In this document: positions 1 to 9,347 of the stretch, one piece after another
Position numbering within the stretch: position 1 is the stretch's first letter
How the letters are laid out: the number at the start of each line of letters is the position of its first letter
Assembly: GCF_013488225.1 (NCBI RefSeq)
Contig: NZ_CP041238.1
Location: forward strand, 2,939,501 to 3,003,500
DNA from: Sinorhizobium mexicanum
GTDB lineage: Bacteria > Pseudomonadota > Alphaproteobacteria > Rhizobiales > Rhizobiaceae
Direction: 5' to 3'
DNA: 64,000 bases
Notes under the pieces: generated by a model
Databases searched by the model: none
What the model was told of the DNA's origin: nothing
Seen by the model: the letters and a program-made list of their open reading frames with translations, nothing else
Position numbers and translations under genes: made by a program

Positions 1-1385
1 GTGTCGATTTCGTCGAAGACGAGCGTCGGTGCCGAGCCGCGATCGGCAAGCGCCACCTTCAGCGCCAGCAGGAAGCGCGAGAGTTCGCCGCCGGAGGCGA
101 CCTTCATGATCGGTCCCGGCCGGGTGCCCGGGTTTGTCTGCACATGGAATTCGACGAGATCAATGCCGTCAGCGGTCGGCGAGGTTGGATCGCTCGCGAC
201 CTCGACCATGAAACGCGCCCGTTCGAGCTTCAGCGCCGGCAGCTCCGCCATCACGGCGGCCGAAAGTGCCTCCGCCGTGTGGTGGCGTTTCTCGGAAAGC
301 GACCGGGCCGCCCCGTCGAACGCTGCCCTCGCCTCGCCCACCTGCACTTCCAGCTGCTTCAGCTTCTCCTCGCCGGCGTCCAAATCGGCAAGGTCGGCAA
401 TCATCCGCACGGCAAGCGCCGGCAGTTCGGTGACCGGAACCGAGTATTTGCGGCTTGCAGCGCGCAGGGCGAAGAGACGCTCCTCGGTGCGTTCCAGTTC
501 CTTCGGATCGAATTCGGTATCGCGGAGCGCCCGCTCTACCGCCATCTGGGCATCCGAAAGCTGGTTGAGCGCGCCGTCCAGAAGCTCCACCGTCTCTTCG
601 AGCAGACCCGGGGCTTCATGACTCTTGCGCTCGAGCCGGCGGACCAGCGAGGCGATCAGTGGTACCGGTGAGCTATTGCCGTTCAGAAATTCGGATGCCT
701 CGCTGATATCGCCGGCGATCCGCTCGGCCTTCATCATCCGCGCCCGGCCCTCGGCCAGTTCCTCCTCTTCGCCGTCGCGTGGCGAAAGCGTCTCCAGCTC
801 TTCGACCGAGGAGCGCAGATAGTCGGCTTCGCGTGCCGCTGCCTCGACGCGCTCGCGGTGTTTCTTGAGATTGCGTTCCGCATCCCGCCAGCCGCGGTAG
901 AGCGCTCCAACCTCCTCTGCCGCCTCCGACGTGCCGCCGAAAGCGTCGAGCAGCGCACGGTGCGCATCGGTATCGACCAGCGCCCGGTCGTCGTGCTGGC
1001 CGTGGATTTCGACGAGCGTCTGGCCGAGCTGGCGCATCAGCTGCACGCTAACCGGCTGGTCATTGACGAAGGCTTTGGTGCGACCGTCGGTCGACTGCAC
1101 GCGGCGGAAAATCAGGTCGCCATCGTCGTCGATGCCGTTTTCGCGCAGCATTAGCCGCGCCGGGTGGCCGGTCGGGACATCGAAGACCGCAGTCACCTGC
1201 CCCCTGTCCTCGCCGTGGCGCACGAGCGAGCCATCGCCGCGGCCGCCGAGCGCCAACGAGAGGCTGTCGAGAAGGATGGATTTACCCGCGCCGGTTTCGC
1301 CGGTCAGCACGGAGAGCCCGGCATCGAAGGTGAGGTCAAGCCGTTCGATCAGGACGATATCGCGGATCGAGAGCTGCGCGAGCAT
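1..1385 (-). CDS. recN: DNA repair protein RecN (3' end cut by window edge)
   Basis: RecN is an SMC-like ATPase that acts early in RecA-dependent double-strand break repair. The reverse strand from the ATG at 1385 reads MLAQLSIRDIVLIERL, followed by the Walker A motif GETGAGKS near residue 35, a charged helical middle likely to form the coiled coil, then ASGGELSRFLLALK (ABC signature) and the Walker B stretch VFDEIDT at the window edge. About 461 codons are visible. Full-length rhizobial RecN is roughly 555 residues, so the last 95 or so lie outside. It follows bamD by 36 bases on the same strand, the last visible gene of the lpxC-bamD-recN run. Identity is near certain from the three ATPase motifs and the context. 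Confidence 0.95.
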   Translation of the reverse strand, partial: MLAQLSIRDIVLIERLDLTFDAGLSVLTGETGAGKSILLDSLSLALGGRGDGSLVRHGEDRGQVTAVFDVPTGHPARLMLRENGIDDDGDLIFRRVQSTDGRTKAFVNDQPVSVQLMRQLGQTLVEIHGQHDDRALVDTDAHRALLDAFGGTSEAAEEVGALYRGWRDAERNLKKHRERVEAAAREADYLRSSVEELETLSPRDGEEEELAEGRARMMKAERIAGDISEASEFLNGNSSPVPLIASLVRRLERKSHEAPGLLEETVELLDGALNQLSDAQMAVERALRDTEFDPKELERTEERLFALRAASRKYSVPVTELPALAVRMIADLADLDAGEEKLKQLEVQVGEARAAFDGAARSLSEKRHHTAEALSAAVMAELPALKLERARFMVEVASDPTSPTADGIDLVEFHVQTNPGTRPGPIMKVASGGELSRFLLALKVALADRGSAPTLVFDEID

Positions 1386-1421
1386 CCGGTTTCGTATCTT
1401 CCTTGTCGAGCGCTGAGCAGG

Positions 1422-2306
1422 TCAGGCGCCGATGAGCCTCTTGCCTGCGCGCGCAATCCAGGACGTACCGCTTTCGCGCGGCTCAAGTCCGCCCGATTGC
1501 AGCAGTTTGAAGGAATCGGCATACCACTGGCTGTCCGGATAATTGTGCCCGAGCACCGCCGCCGCAGTCTGCGCTTCCGTGGTTACACCCATGGCGTAAT
1601 AGGCCTCGACGAGTCGGGCAAGCGCTTCTTCGACCTGGTTCGTGTTCGGATACTGCTCGACAACGACGCGGAACCGGGAAACGGCGGCAAGATATTCCTT
1701 GCGCTCGAGATAGTAGCGACCGACCTGCATTTCCTTGCCGGCGAGCTGGTCGCGGGCGAAACGGATCTTCGCCTGGGCATCCTCGACATAGTCGGAGTCC
1801 GGATATTTGTCGAGGACCGTCTGCATCGCCTCGATCGCCTTGCCGGCCGCCTTCTGGTCCTGCGTTACCGAAGGGATCTGCTTGGTATAGGCGAGACCCT
1901 GAATATATTGCGCATAGGCCGCATCTTCCGATTGCGGGTAGAGGTTAAGGTAGCGGCTGGTGGCGTTGATCGCGTCCTGATACTGGCCGTTGCGGTAGGC
2001 AACGAAGGCGTTCATCACCAGCGCCTTGCGGGCGTATTCGGAGAACGGATGCTGCTTGTCGAGCGCTTCGAACTTGCGCGCCGCTTCCGTCGTCTTGCCG
2101 GCATTGAGGTTGGCAAGGCCCTGGTTGTAGAGAACCTCCGGCGGATCGGTTTCCGCCGCGAGCTTGGTGATGTCGATATCCGGGTCGTTCTGGCAGGCTG
2201 TGATCAGGCTGCTGCCAACCACAGCCGCAACAACGACCGCGGCGACGCGCACCGATTTTCTTATGTCGAGCGAAACTGCAAGAACCATCGAATATTCCCG
2301 TTTCAT
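1422..2306 (-). CDS. bamD: Outer membrane assembly lipoprotein BamD (ComL family)
   Basis: BamD is the essential lipoprotein partner of BamA in the machine that folds beta-barrel proteins into the outer membrane. The product (294 aa) has an N-terminal hydrophobic signal (about residues 20-37) ending in the lipobox LITAC, so Cys38 should be lipidated. The rest is TPR-like helical repeats ([20 protein letters not shown], then similar units to about residue 265). The start used is the ATG at 2306. An in-frame ATG at 2288 ([12 protein letters not shown]) has a GGGA eight bases upstream and may be the real one; it keeps the signal intact. The gene lies between lpxC and recN on the same strand, a standard alphaproteobacterial arrangement. 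Confidence 0.93.
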   Translation of the reverse strand: MKREYSMVLAVSLDIRKSVRVAAVVVAAVVGSSLITACQNDPDIDITKLAAETDPPEVLYNQGLANLNAGKTTEAARKFEALDKQHPFSEYARKALVMNAFVAYRNGQYQDAINATSRYLNLYPQSEDAAYAQYIQGLAYTKQIPSVTQDQKAAGKAIEAMQTVLDKYPDSDYVEDAQAKIRFARDQLAGKEMQVGRYYLERKEYLAAVSRFRVVVEQYPNTNQVEEALARLVEAYYAMGVTTEAQTAAAVLGHNYPDSQWYADSFKLLQSGGLEPRESGTSWIARAGKRLIGA

Positions 2307-2511
2307 TCGGCGGACCGCGTCCCGCCAGACCTGCGCGTTTTAGAGCAAATTGCCTCAAGATCGCAACGTCATGATCAGCAATTCATGCAAATTTGTGGCG
2401 GTATGCAGTGCTTTGCACGTTTTCCACGGATGAAAGCCGTCCAATACTTGGCGCGGAAGCATGTTCCTGGCCGCAATTCGGCTTCCGGGAATCATCCCGC
2501 ACAATGAAAAT

Positions 2512-2529
2512 GCCGGCCTTTCGGCCGGC
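2512..2529 (-). terminator. Hairpin after lpxC
   Basis: A 7-bp perfect stem (GCCGGCC/GGCCGGC) with a 4-base loop is followed on the minus strand by ATTTTCATT. It lies 27 bases after the lpxC stop, which fits a rho-independent terminator. If it works, bamD needs its own promoter in 2307-2511. No clear promoter was identified there. Confidence 0.6.
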
Positions 2530-2555
2530 GACTGGAGAAGAACTGACGTTTATTG

Positions 2556-3509
2556 TTATGCGGACCAGGGCGCAAAACCCGGAGCTGCGACGGCGACCAT
2601 ATCGCGTGAGCGGGTGCGCTGACGCGGCGTGGCCGTTTCGACGACCTCGTAGGCGGTGGGGTCGCTGAGCAGCGCCTTCAGCGCGTTCGCGTTCATCTTG
2701 TGGCCGCCGCGATAGGAGCGGTAGCAACCGATGAAGGGAGCACCGGCGAGAGAAAGATCGCCGACAGCATCAAGGGTCTTGTGGCGGACGAACTCGTCCG
2801 CATAGCGCAGCCCCTCGACATTGACGACCGTGTTGTCGTCCGAGATGACGACCGAGTTTTCGAGCGACGAGCCGAGCGCAAAGCCACCGGCCCACAGCCG
2901 TTCGACGTCGCGCATGAAGCCGAAGGTGCGTGCGCGCGACAGTTCGCGCTTGAAGACCGACGGCGTCATATCGCCCTTCCAGGCCTGACGGCCGATCAGC
3001 GGGCAGTCGAAGTCGATCTCGACCTCGAAGCGCATGCCGTCATAGGGCGTGAACTCCGACCAGGAAGCGCCCGAGTCGATGCGCACCGGCTTGATGATGC
3101 GGATATAGCGGCGCTTCACGGCCAGCGCCCTCAGGCCGACCTGTTCGATCGCGTCGATGAAGGGCTCGGAGCTGCCGTCCATGATCGGCATTTCGGCGCC
3201 GTGAACCTCGACGAGCAGGTTGTCGAGGCCGAGCGCGTAGATTGCTGCCATCACGTGTTCGACCGTGGCGATCGACGTCGCAGGCGAGAAGCCGAGAACT
3301 GTGCAGAGGTCGGTGTTGCCAACCTGCGACGAGACGGCCCTGAACTCGGCGACGCGGCCGCCAGCGAGAACGCGCTGAAACACGATGCCAGCGTCGGCCT
3401 CGGCCGGATGGAAGGTGATCGACACTTCCACGCCGGAATGGACGCCAATTCCCTTCAGCGTAACCGGGTTCGCAATCGTCGTCTGAAACCCGAGGAGTTC
3501 AATTCCCAT
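2556..3509 (-). CDS. lpxC: UDP-3-O-acyl-N-acetylglucosamine deacetylase
   Basis: LpxC is a zinc amidase that removes the acetyl group from UDP-3-O-acyl-GlcNAc, the first committed step of lipid A synthesis, in the cytosol. The 317-aa product begins MGIELLGFQTTI. Zinc ligands are visible as His85 (TVEHVMAA) and His243/Asp247 (RHKTLDAVGD), and the catalytic-region histidine is His270 (GGHKMNA). An upstream in-frame GTG at 3527 would add six residues; the ATG at 3509 is preferred because it sits behind a GAAGACGAG stretch and gives the usual family length. It lies 354 bases downstream of ftsZ, behind a hairpin, so it is probably transcribed from its own promoter. Confidence 0.97.
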   Translation of the reverse strand: MGIELLGFQTTIANPVTLKGIGVHSGVEVSITFHPAEADAGIVFQRVLAGGRVAEFRAVSSQVGNTDLCTVLGFSPATSIATVEHVMAAIYALGLDNLLVEVHGAEMPIMDGSSEPFIDAIEQVGLRALAVKRRYIRIIKPVRIDSGASWSEFTPYDGMRFEVEIDFDCPLIGRQAWKGDMTPSVFKRELSRARTFGFMRDVERLWAGGFALGSSLENSVVISDDNTVVNVEGLRYADEFVRHKTLDAVGDLSLAGAPFIGCYRSYRGGHKMNANALKALLSDPTAYEVVETATPRQRTRSRDMVAVAAPGFAPWSA

Positions 3510-3810
3510 TCTCGTCTTCACTTTCACTCAATGAGGTCCTGGCACTCGATACGGCGCCGGCCAAATGCACCAAGGATGCACCGATGTTCAAGGCGCAAGT
3601 CAGAACCTCGAGGATCCGCACCTATTGGCCAAACCCTCGGCTCTTCGAACTAACAGCGCCCGATCGAATCGTATGCGTCCCCAATTCCGATGCTGAAAAT
3701 AAGATTTTGGAGGCACCATTCCAAATCACTGTTCGTTTCGCATTGTTACGCAATTGTCATGTGCGCAACACAAATTACAAGCCATTGAAATAATGAAGAA
3801 AATCGAAAAA
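3510..3810 (-). promoter_or_regulatory. lpxC upstream region
   Basis: This is a non-coding, locally AT-richer stretch between the ftsZ terminator and lpxC. It must hold the lpxC promoter if the hairpin at 3811 terminates. I saw no convincing ORF, repeat or consensus operator, and no promoter that I would place exactly. Confidence 0.35.
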
Positions 3811-3832
3811 TGCCCGGGCGGCTGCCCGGGCA
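3811..3832 (-). terminator. Rho-independent terminator after ftsZ
   Basis: A perfect 9-bp stem (TGCCCGGGC/GCCCGGGCA) with a 4-base loop is followed on the minus strand by TTTTTCG. It lies 32 bases past the ftsZ stop codon. Stem strength and U-run make this the clearest classical terminator in the division cluster. Confidence 0.85.
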
Positions 3833-3863
3833 TTCGGCAAGGTGAAGGAACAGTCCTTCAAGA

Positions 3864-5648
3864 TCAGTTCGACTGGCGGCGAAGGAATGCCGGGATTTCG
3901 AGCTGATCATCTTCGTGCGAGCGCGCCTGCGGCGAGACGCGGCCGTGATCGTCAAGCTGACCGCGACGCGGTGCATAAAGGCTCGCTTCCGGCGACAGCG
4001 GGCGGCGCTGCTGCGACGCTGCGCTCGGTGCTGCCGCCGTCATGTCGGCCGAGACGCCGTGATCGTCGTCATCGCGACGGGAAAGCGAATTGGTGATTCG
4101 CTTCAGGAGCCCCATCGGTCCACGCTCTTCCTGGTGCGCGGGAGCGGCTTGCGCGCGATGATCGATCTCAGCCTTCACGACCGGCGGGAAGTCCTCGACC
4201 TTCGGCATGCGCACCGGTTCGGCCTGCTGGCGCATGACCGGAGCCGGCTCGTGGCGGACCGGCTGCGGCTGCACTTGCGGCTGGACGTGTGCCTGGACCG
4301 GCATCTCGACCGGACGCTGCACCGGCGGGGCCTGACGCACTACGGGAGCGGCCTCCACCGGCGCGGCGCCGGCGAAAAGCTTGCTTTGGGGCCGAAAGGC
4401 TTCCTCTTGCATCTGTTGGACGTGTTGTACCTGTTGAACCGGCGCAGCGACCTGGGCGCGGGCGGCGATATCGAGTTCGCGCTCCATCTCGGCTTCGCGG
4501 ATTGCGAGTGCGATCTGGTCGACCGTGTTCTGCTGCTGCACGGGCTGAGCGACCGGCTGCGGTGCCGGCTGCTGATGCTGGGCGACTGGCTGCGGCTGGG
4601 CCGGGATTGCGGCGGACGGGCGAACGATCGGCTTCGGCGCTACCGGACGAAAGTCAACAGTACGACCGGCCACCTCCGCGGCCGTGCGATCGATACCGGT
4701 TGCAACGACGGAAACGCGGATCAGGCCTTCGAGTTCTTCATCGAAGGTGGCGCCAAGGATGATGTTGGCGTCGGGATCCACTTCCTCGCGGATACGCGTT
4801 GCAGCCTCGTCGACCTCGAAGAGCGTGAGGTCGCGACCGCCGGTGATGGAGATGAGCAGGCCCTGAGCGCCCTTCATCGAGGTTTCGTCGAGCAGCGGGT
4901 TGGCGATTGCGGCCTCGGCGGCAGCCATTGCACGGCCTTCGCCCGATGCTTCGCCGGTGCCCATCATGGCGCGGCCCATCTCGCGCATCACCGAGCGGAC
5001 GTCGGCGAAGTCGAGGTTGATAAGGCCTTCCTTGACCATGAGGTCCGTGATGCAGGCAACGCCCGAATAGAGGACCTGGTCGGCCATGGCGAAGGCGTCC
5101 GCGAAGGTCGTCTTGTCATTGGCGATGCGGAAAAGGTTCTGGTTCGGGATGACGATCAGCGTGTCGACCGACTTTTGCAGTTCGGTAATGCCCTGATCGG
5201 CAAGGCGCATGCGGCGCTGGCCTTCGAAGTGGAAGGGTTTGGTGACGACGCCGACGGTGAGGATGCCCTTGTTGCGAGCGGCCTGGGCGACGATCGGAGC
5301 CGCGCCCGTACCGGTGCCGCCGCCCATGCCGGCGGTGACGAAGCACATGTGCGTGCCGTTCAGGTGATCGATGATCTCGTCGATGCACTCTTCGGCGGCT
5401 GCGCGGCCGACTTCCGGCTGCGAGCCGGCGCCGAGACCTTCGGTGACGGCGACACCCATCTGGATGATGCGTTCAGCCTTGGTCATGGTGAGCGCCTGCG
5501 CATCGGTATTGGCGACGACGAAGTCGACGCCCTGCAGGCCCGCGGTGATCATGTTGTTGACGGCGTTGCCGCCGCCGCCACCGACGCCGAAGACCGTGAT
5601 GCGGGGCTTCAGCTCGGTAATATCCGGCTTTTGCAAGTTGATGGTCAT
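3864..5648 (-). CDS. ftsZ: Cell division protein FtsZ
   Basis: FtsZ is the tubulin-like GTPase that forms the Z ring at midcell. The 594-aa product has the N-terminal GTPase core ([13 protein letters not shown] near residue 21 and the tubulin signature [10 protein letters not shown] near residue 108) and the T7 region [12 protein letters not shown] long Gln/Pro/Val-rich linker follows, roughly residues 320-510 (many QPV, QPQ and APV units). The C-terminal tail ends [12 protein letters not shown], the peptide that binds FtsA and other anchors. The length is normal for rhizobial FtsZ1, which carries a linker much longer than the E. coli protein. It is last of ddl-ftsQ-ftsA-ftsZ, 102 bases after ftsA, and is followed by a strong terminator. 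Confidence 0.98.
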   Translation of the reverse strand: MTINLQKPDITELKPRITVFGVGGGGGNAVNNMITAGLQGVDFVVANTDAQALTMTKAERIIQMGVAVTEGLGAGSQPEVGRAAAEECIDEIIDHLNGTHMCFVTAGMGGGTGTGAAPIVAQAARNKGILTVGVVTKPFHFEGQRRMRLADQGITELQKSVDTLIVIPNQNLFRIANDKTTFADAFAMADQVLYSGVACITDLMVKEGLINLDFADVRSVMREMGRAMMGTGEASGEGRAMAAAEAAIANPLLDETSMKGAQGLLISITGGRDLTLFEVDEAATRIREEVDPDANIILGATFDEELEGLIRVSVVATGIDRTAAEVAGRTVDFRPVAPKPIVRPSAAIPAQPQPVAQHQQPAPQPVAQPVQQQNTVDQIALAIREAEMERELDIAARAQVAAPVQQVQHVQQMQEEAFRPQSKLFAGAAPVEAAPVVRQAPPVQRPVEMPVQAHVQPQVQPQPVRHEPAPVMRQQAEPVRMPKVEDFPPVVKAEIDHRAQAAPAHQEERGPMGLLKRITNSLSRRDDDDHGVSADMTAAAPSAASQQRRPLSPEASLYAPRRGQLDDHGRVSPQARSHEDDQLEIPAFLRRQSN

Positions 5649-5750
5649 TTCACTGTTCCTTCTCGTTTTCTGGCCGCCTTGCCGAGCCGGCCAAATCCTT
5701 CAAAACTCAAACACCTGTTACCTCCGACGCCCCTGCGGCATCGGCGAAAC

Positions 5751-7082
5751 TCAGAAACTCTCTTTCAGCCACTGCCCCATGCGCGCGATACGGCTGTTGC
5801 CGCCGCCGAAGGTGGCGAACATGCCGCCGTGAGCAGCATGGGTCTCGAGATCGGCGACCTGCGGATAGATCATCAGTCCGACGGCCGTGGAGAACGCCGG
5901 CCCCTTGGCGGCGGCCGGCAGCCCGGACACACCGAGCGGGCGACCGATGCGGACATTGCGGGCGAGGATGCGCCGCGCCGCTTCCGGCAGGCCGGTCAAC
6001 TGGCTGGCGCCGCCCGTCAGCACGATGCGCTTGCCGACGATCGGGCTGAAACCGGAGCGCTGGATGCGGTCGCGGATGAGCTCCAGGGTCTCCTCGATGC
6101 GGGCGCGAACGATGCGCGAAACCAGCGCCCGCGGCACATGGGTCGGCTGGTCGCGGTCGTCCTCGCCGATCGGCGGGACGGAGACGATGTCGCGCTCGTC
6201 GGCGCTGTTCGGGAGCGCGGATCCGTGCACGACCTTCAGCCGCTCGGCATCCTCGATGCGCGTCGAAAGTCCGCGAGCGAGATCGGTAGTGACATGGTGA
6301 CCGCCGAGGCTGACGGCATCGGCATGAACCAGCTTGCCTTCGGCGAAGACGGAAATCGTCGTCGTGCCGCCGCCCATGTCGATCGCCGCGCAGCCAAGCT
6401 CCACCTCGTCGTCGACGAGTGCGGCAAGACCGCTGGCATAGGGCGTCGCAACAATGCCCTCGACCGAGAGATGGGCGCGGTTGACGCAGAGCTCGAGATT
6501 CTTGAGAGCGGCCCGCTCGACTGTCAGCACGTGCATGTCGACGCCAAGGACGTCGCCGAACATCGCCAGCGGATCGCGGATGCCACGCTCGCCGTCGAGC
6601 GAGAAGCCCGTCGGCAGCGAATGCAGGATCGCCCGGTCGGAGCGCAGCGACTGCTGGCCGGCAGCGGCGAGCACCTTCTTGAGATCGCTGGCATCGACCT
6701 CCTGTCCGCCGAGATCGATCGTCGCGGTATAGACGTCACTCTGCAGGCGGCCGGCGGAAACATTGACGATCAGGCTGTCGATCGTCAGCCCCGCCATCCG
6801 CTCCGCGGCGTCGACCGCAAGCCGGACGACGCCTTCGGCCGCGTCGAGATCGGCGATGACGCCGTTCTTCACCCCGCGCGACTTCTGATGGCCAATGCCG
6901 ATGATTTCGATGTTGTGGGTGCGCCCCGGCAAGATCTGGCTTTCGGCGCGCGGCGTCAGCCGGCCGATCATGCAGACGATCTTGGTCGAGCCGATATCGA
7001 GCACCGAAACGACATGCGACCGCTTGGAAGACAGCGGCTTCAGACGCGGAAGACCTAAATTGGAAGAACCGAACAAACTCAT
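5751..7082 (-). CDS. ftsA: Cell division protein FtsA
   Basis: FtsA is the actin-like ATPase that ties FtsZ filaments to the inner membrane and recruits later divisome proteins. The 443-aa product shows the actin-fold phosphate 1 motif (VLDIGSTKIVCMIG, about residues 27-40), the phosphate 2 motif (AAIDMGGGTTTISVF, about residue 235) and the adenosine motif (IVLTGGASQLTGL, about residue 360). The C-terminus ends RMGQWLKESF, an amphipathic helix of the kind that targets the membrane. The start ATG overlaps the ftsQ stop by four bases, implying coupled translation. Confidence 0.97.
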   Translation of the reverse strand: MSLFGSSNLGLPRLKPLSSKRSHVVSVLDIGSTKIVCMIGRLTPRAESQILPGRTHNIEIIGIGHQKSRGVKNGVIADLDAAEGVVRLAVDAAERMAGLTIDSLIVNVSAGRLQSDVYTATIDLGGQEVDASDLKKVLAAAGQQSLRSDRAILHSLPTGFSLDGERGIRDPLAMFGDVLGVDMHVLTVERAALKNLELCVNRAHLSVEGIVATPYASGLAALVDDEVELGCAAIDMGGGTTTISVFAEGKLVHADAVSLGGHHVTTDLARGLSTRIEDAERLKVVHGSALPNSADERDIVSVPPIGEDDRDQPTHVPRALVSRIVRARIEETLELIRDRIQRSGFSPIVGKRIVLTGGASQLTGLPEAARRILARNVRIGRPLGVSGLPAAAKGPAFSTAVGLMIYPQVADLETHAAHGGMFATFGGGNSRIARMGQWLKESF

Positions 7083-8008
7083 ATCCGCTTCTCCTGGGCT
7101 TTCAGCATCTTCTCCCTCGCCTTCAACGCGACTTCCCGCCGGGCAACGGCTTCCGGCGTCAATTGTACTGTGGTGCGGTCTTCAAGCCTCAGATCGACAG
7201 CGGCGATGTCGCGCTCGAGAAGCTGGTGCTTCTCCTCCATCTCGGCGAGAACCTTCATCGCCCGCGCGACGTCGTCCTCCGGAAGCTTGACGATGATGCC
7301 GTTGTCGAGGCGCAGGTCCCACCGCCTGCTGGAAACCCGCACGAAAGCCTTCACGCGCGAGCGGAACTCCGGCCAGCGGGAGAACTCGTCGTAGAAACCG
7401 GCGGCCGCCGTCTCGGCGTCGCGGCCGACGAACAGCGGCAGGGCGGCGAACTTGTTGTCGCGAAGCGGCGCGATGACGCTGCCGCTACGCTCTATCAGCG
7501 ACAGGTCGGAACCGTGCTGCCAGATGCCGAAAGCCTTGCGCTCCTCGAGATTCACCTCGATCGTGCCCGGATAGACCTTGCGCACGGTGACGTTCTGCAC
7601 CCAGGGCAGTTCGCTGATCAGCCTGCGCGCCTCGGCGATATCGAGAGCCACGAGCGACGTCGTGCCGTCCAGTCCGAGTTGCTGAAGAATATCGATCTCG
7701 GATGTCTGCTCGTTGCCGGAAACCCGCACGTCCTCGATTGCAAAGCCTGCGGCGGTCGTCGAGGCCTGAGCGAAATTCTGCGTGTGGCCGCCGAGCGACA
7801 TGCCGTAAAGGCCCGTCGCCGCCAGGAAGGCAGCGGCCGAAAGCGTGCCGGTATGCGCCGGAAAGCGGATGCGGCCGGTACCGAGGCTCACCAGGAAACG
7901 GGCGACCTTGCGCAATGGACGCGGCAGGACGAACGTCTCATCCGCCTCGGCGGCGACGCCGAGCGGGTGACGCACCCTTTTGCCCCTTCTGCCCCTCAAC
8001 GCAAACAC
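7079..8008 (-). CDS. ftsQ: Cell division protein FtsQ
   Basis: FtsQ is a bitopic inner membrane protein that links early and late divisome components. The product (309 aa from the GTG at 8008) has a basic cytosolic N-terminus, one membrane segment near residues 47-66 ([18 protein letters not shown]), then a periplasmic POTRA domain ([20 protein letters not shown]) and the FtsQ beta domain with [13 protein letters not shown]. The GTG start is chosen because GGAGG sits seven bases upstream. An ATG at 8029 would add seven residues. Either start overlaps the end of ddl, and the 3' end overlaps the ftsA start by four bases. Confidence 0.93.
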   Translation of the reverse strand: MFALRGRRGKRVRHPLGVAAEADETFVLPRPLRKVARFLVSLGTGRIRFPAHTGTLSAAAFLAATGLYGMSLGGHTQNFAQASTTAAGFAIEDVRVSGNEQTSEIDILQQLGLDGTTSLVALDIAEARRLISELPWVQNVTVRKVYPGTIEVNLEERKAFGIWQHGSDLSLIERSGSVIAPLRDNKFAALPLFVGRDAETAAAGFYDEFSRWPEFRSRVKAFVRVSSRRWDLRLDNGIIVKLPEDDVARAMKVLAEMEEKHQLLERDIAAVDLRLEDRTTVQLTPEAVARREVALKAREKMLKAQEKRI

Positions 8009-8922
8009 GATGCGTCCTCCACCATCCACCTGAGAAACTCACCAAACTGAAGGCCCGCATGCTGCGCCATCTCGGGCACCAGGGAGGTCGGGGTCATGCC
8101 GGGCTGGGTGTTGATTTCCAGCCAGATCAACTCGCCTTCGCCGGTACCGCGATCATCGAAGCGGAAGTCGGATCGGCTGACGCCGCGGCAACCGATTGCC
8201 TGATGCGCCTTCAAAGCGAGTGTTTGTATTTTTTGGTAAATATTTGGTGAAATCTGCGCCGGAATGACGTGGCTTGAACCACCTTTTACGTATTTTGAAT
8301 CATAATCGTAGAAGGCATGCCCCTGCGGAATGATCTCGGTGACGCCAAGTGCGACGTCGCCCATGACACCGCAGGTCAGCTCGCGGCCAGCGATGTAGCG
8401 CTCGACCATGACACGATCGCCGTAGCGCCATTCGCTCGACGTGATCACCTGCGGCGGATGCGACTGATCCTCCTTGACGATCACGACGCCGAAGCTCGAG
8501 CCTTCGCGAACCGGCTTCACCACGTAGGGCGGCTTCATCGGGTGCTCGTTGCCGAATGTCCGCCGATCCATGATCAGCGCCTCTGCAACCGGAATGCCGG
8601 AGGCCTTGGCGACATGCTTGGCCTGCGCCTTGTCCATCGCGAGCGCCGAGGCAAGCACGCCGGAATGCGTGTAGGGAATCTCGAGATATTCCAGGATGCC
8701 CTGGATCGTGCCATCTTCGCCGAACGGACCATGCAGGGCGTTGAAAGCGACATCCGGGCGGAGATCGCCGAGAACGGCAGCCACATCGCGGCCGACATCC
8801 ACGCGCGTGACGCGATAGCCTTCGGCCTCGAGGGCATCGGCGCAAGCAGCCCCGGAAGACAGGCTCACCGGCCTCTCCGAGGAAAATCCGCCCATCAGGA
8901 CAGCAACATGCCTGCCGCTCAT
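7996..8922 (-). CDS. ddl: D-alanine--D-alanine ligase
   Basis: This ATP-grasp enzyme joins two D-alanines to make the dipeptide used by MurF. The 308-aa product starts [20 protein letters not shown], the glycine-rich N-terminal motif of the Ddl family. It carries [12 protein letters not shown], the ATP-grasp lid region ([11 protein letters not shown]) and the C-terminal metal-binding segment [16 protein letters not shown] longer frame starts at 8952 but lacks family similarity before residue 11. It is the first minus-strand gene after the intervening transporter and overlaps ftsQ. Confidence 0.97.
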   Translation of the reverse strand: MSGRHVAVLMGGFSSERPVSLSSGAACADALEAEGYRVTRVDVGRDVAAVLGDLRPDVAFNALHGPFGEDGTIQGILEYLEIPYTHSGVLASALAMDKAQAKHVAKASGIPVAEALIMDRRTFGNEHPMKPPYVVKPVREGSSFGVVIVKEDQSHPPQVITSSEWRYGDRVMVERYIAGRELTCGVMGDVALGVTEIIPQGHAFYDYDSKYVKGGSSHVIPAQISPNIYQKIQTLALKAHQAIGCRGVSRSDFRFDDRGTGEGELIWLEINTQPGMTPTSLVPEMAQHAGLQFGEFLRWMVEDASCLR

Positions 8923-9347
8923 CAAAACCCCCAAACAATGCGCCACTATCACAATGCTTGCTTGCGCCTGGCTGATTCCGGCTGCCGAGTCACCGGTGAT
9001 AGAACAGGACCACTAGAACGGCATTATGGTTAATGAAGTGTTTACTTTGGTTAACTCTTCTCACGAAACGCATCAGGTTTGGCACCGGAAAACGCCTGCC
9101 GAAACAGTGCAATTAGGCAGAAAATCAGTGCCTTGTGCGGCCGCGTTTAGAAACGAGTGCAGAAGTCGGAAAAATAATGGCGTCGGGCCTCCCCCAAAGG
9201 CGACTGCGCCTACCGCAATAATGCTGCTCCGGCCGCCAATTTAGTTCGCATTTCTTACTATTTCCGGCTTTCTCCGGATCGAAACATGCGCTAAGAACCG
9301 GGGACCGCCTCCCAAGACGGCAAGACAATCATATCAGGAACAAGACA
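8923..9347. promoter_or_regulatory. Divergent intergenic region between ddl and the MHS transporter
   Basis: This 425-base gap separates two divergently transcribed units and must carry the promoter of ddl-ftsQ-ftsA(-ftsZ) and that of the transporter. It is AT-richer than its flanks around 9020-9075. That part holds GTTAATGAAGTGTTTA (from 9029) and a further GTTAAC at 9050. The 15-base core 9030-9044 fits TTAA-N7-TTTA, one base off the alphaproteobacterial CtrA consensus TTAA-N7-TTAA. No ORF with a credible ribosome site was found. The CtrA suggestion is inference. Confidence 0.4.

Noticed and set aside
3915..7058. A very long plus-strand open frame (over 1,000 codons) antisense to ftsA and ftsZ
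   Set aside because: High-GC coding DNA gives long open antisense frames. The translation is rich in Arg, Asp and His without any domain, and the opposite strand encodes clear FtsZ and FtsA.
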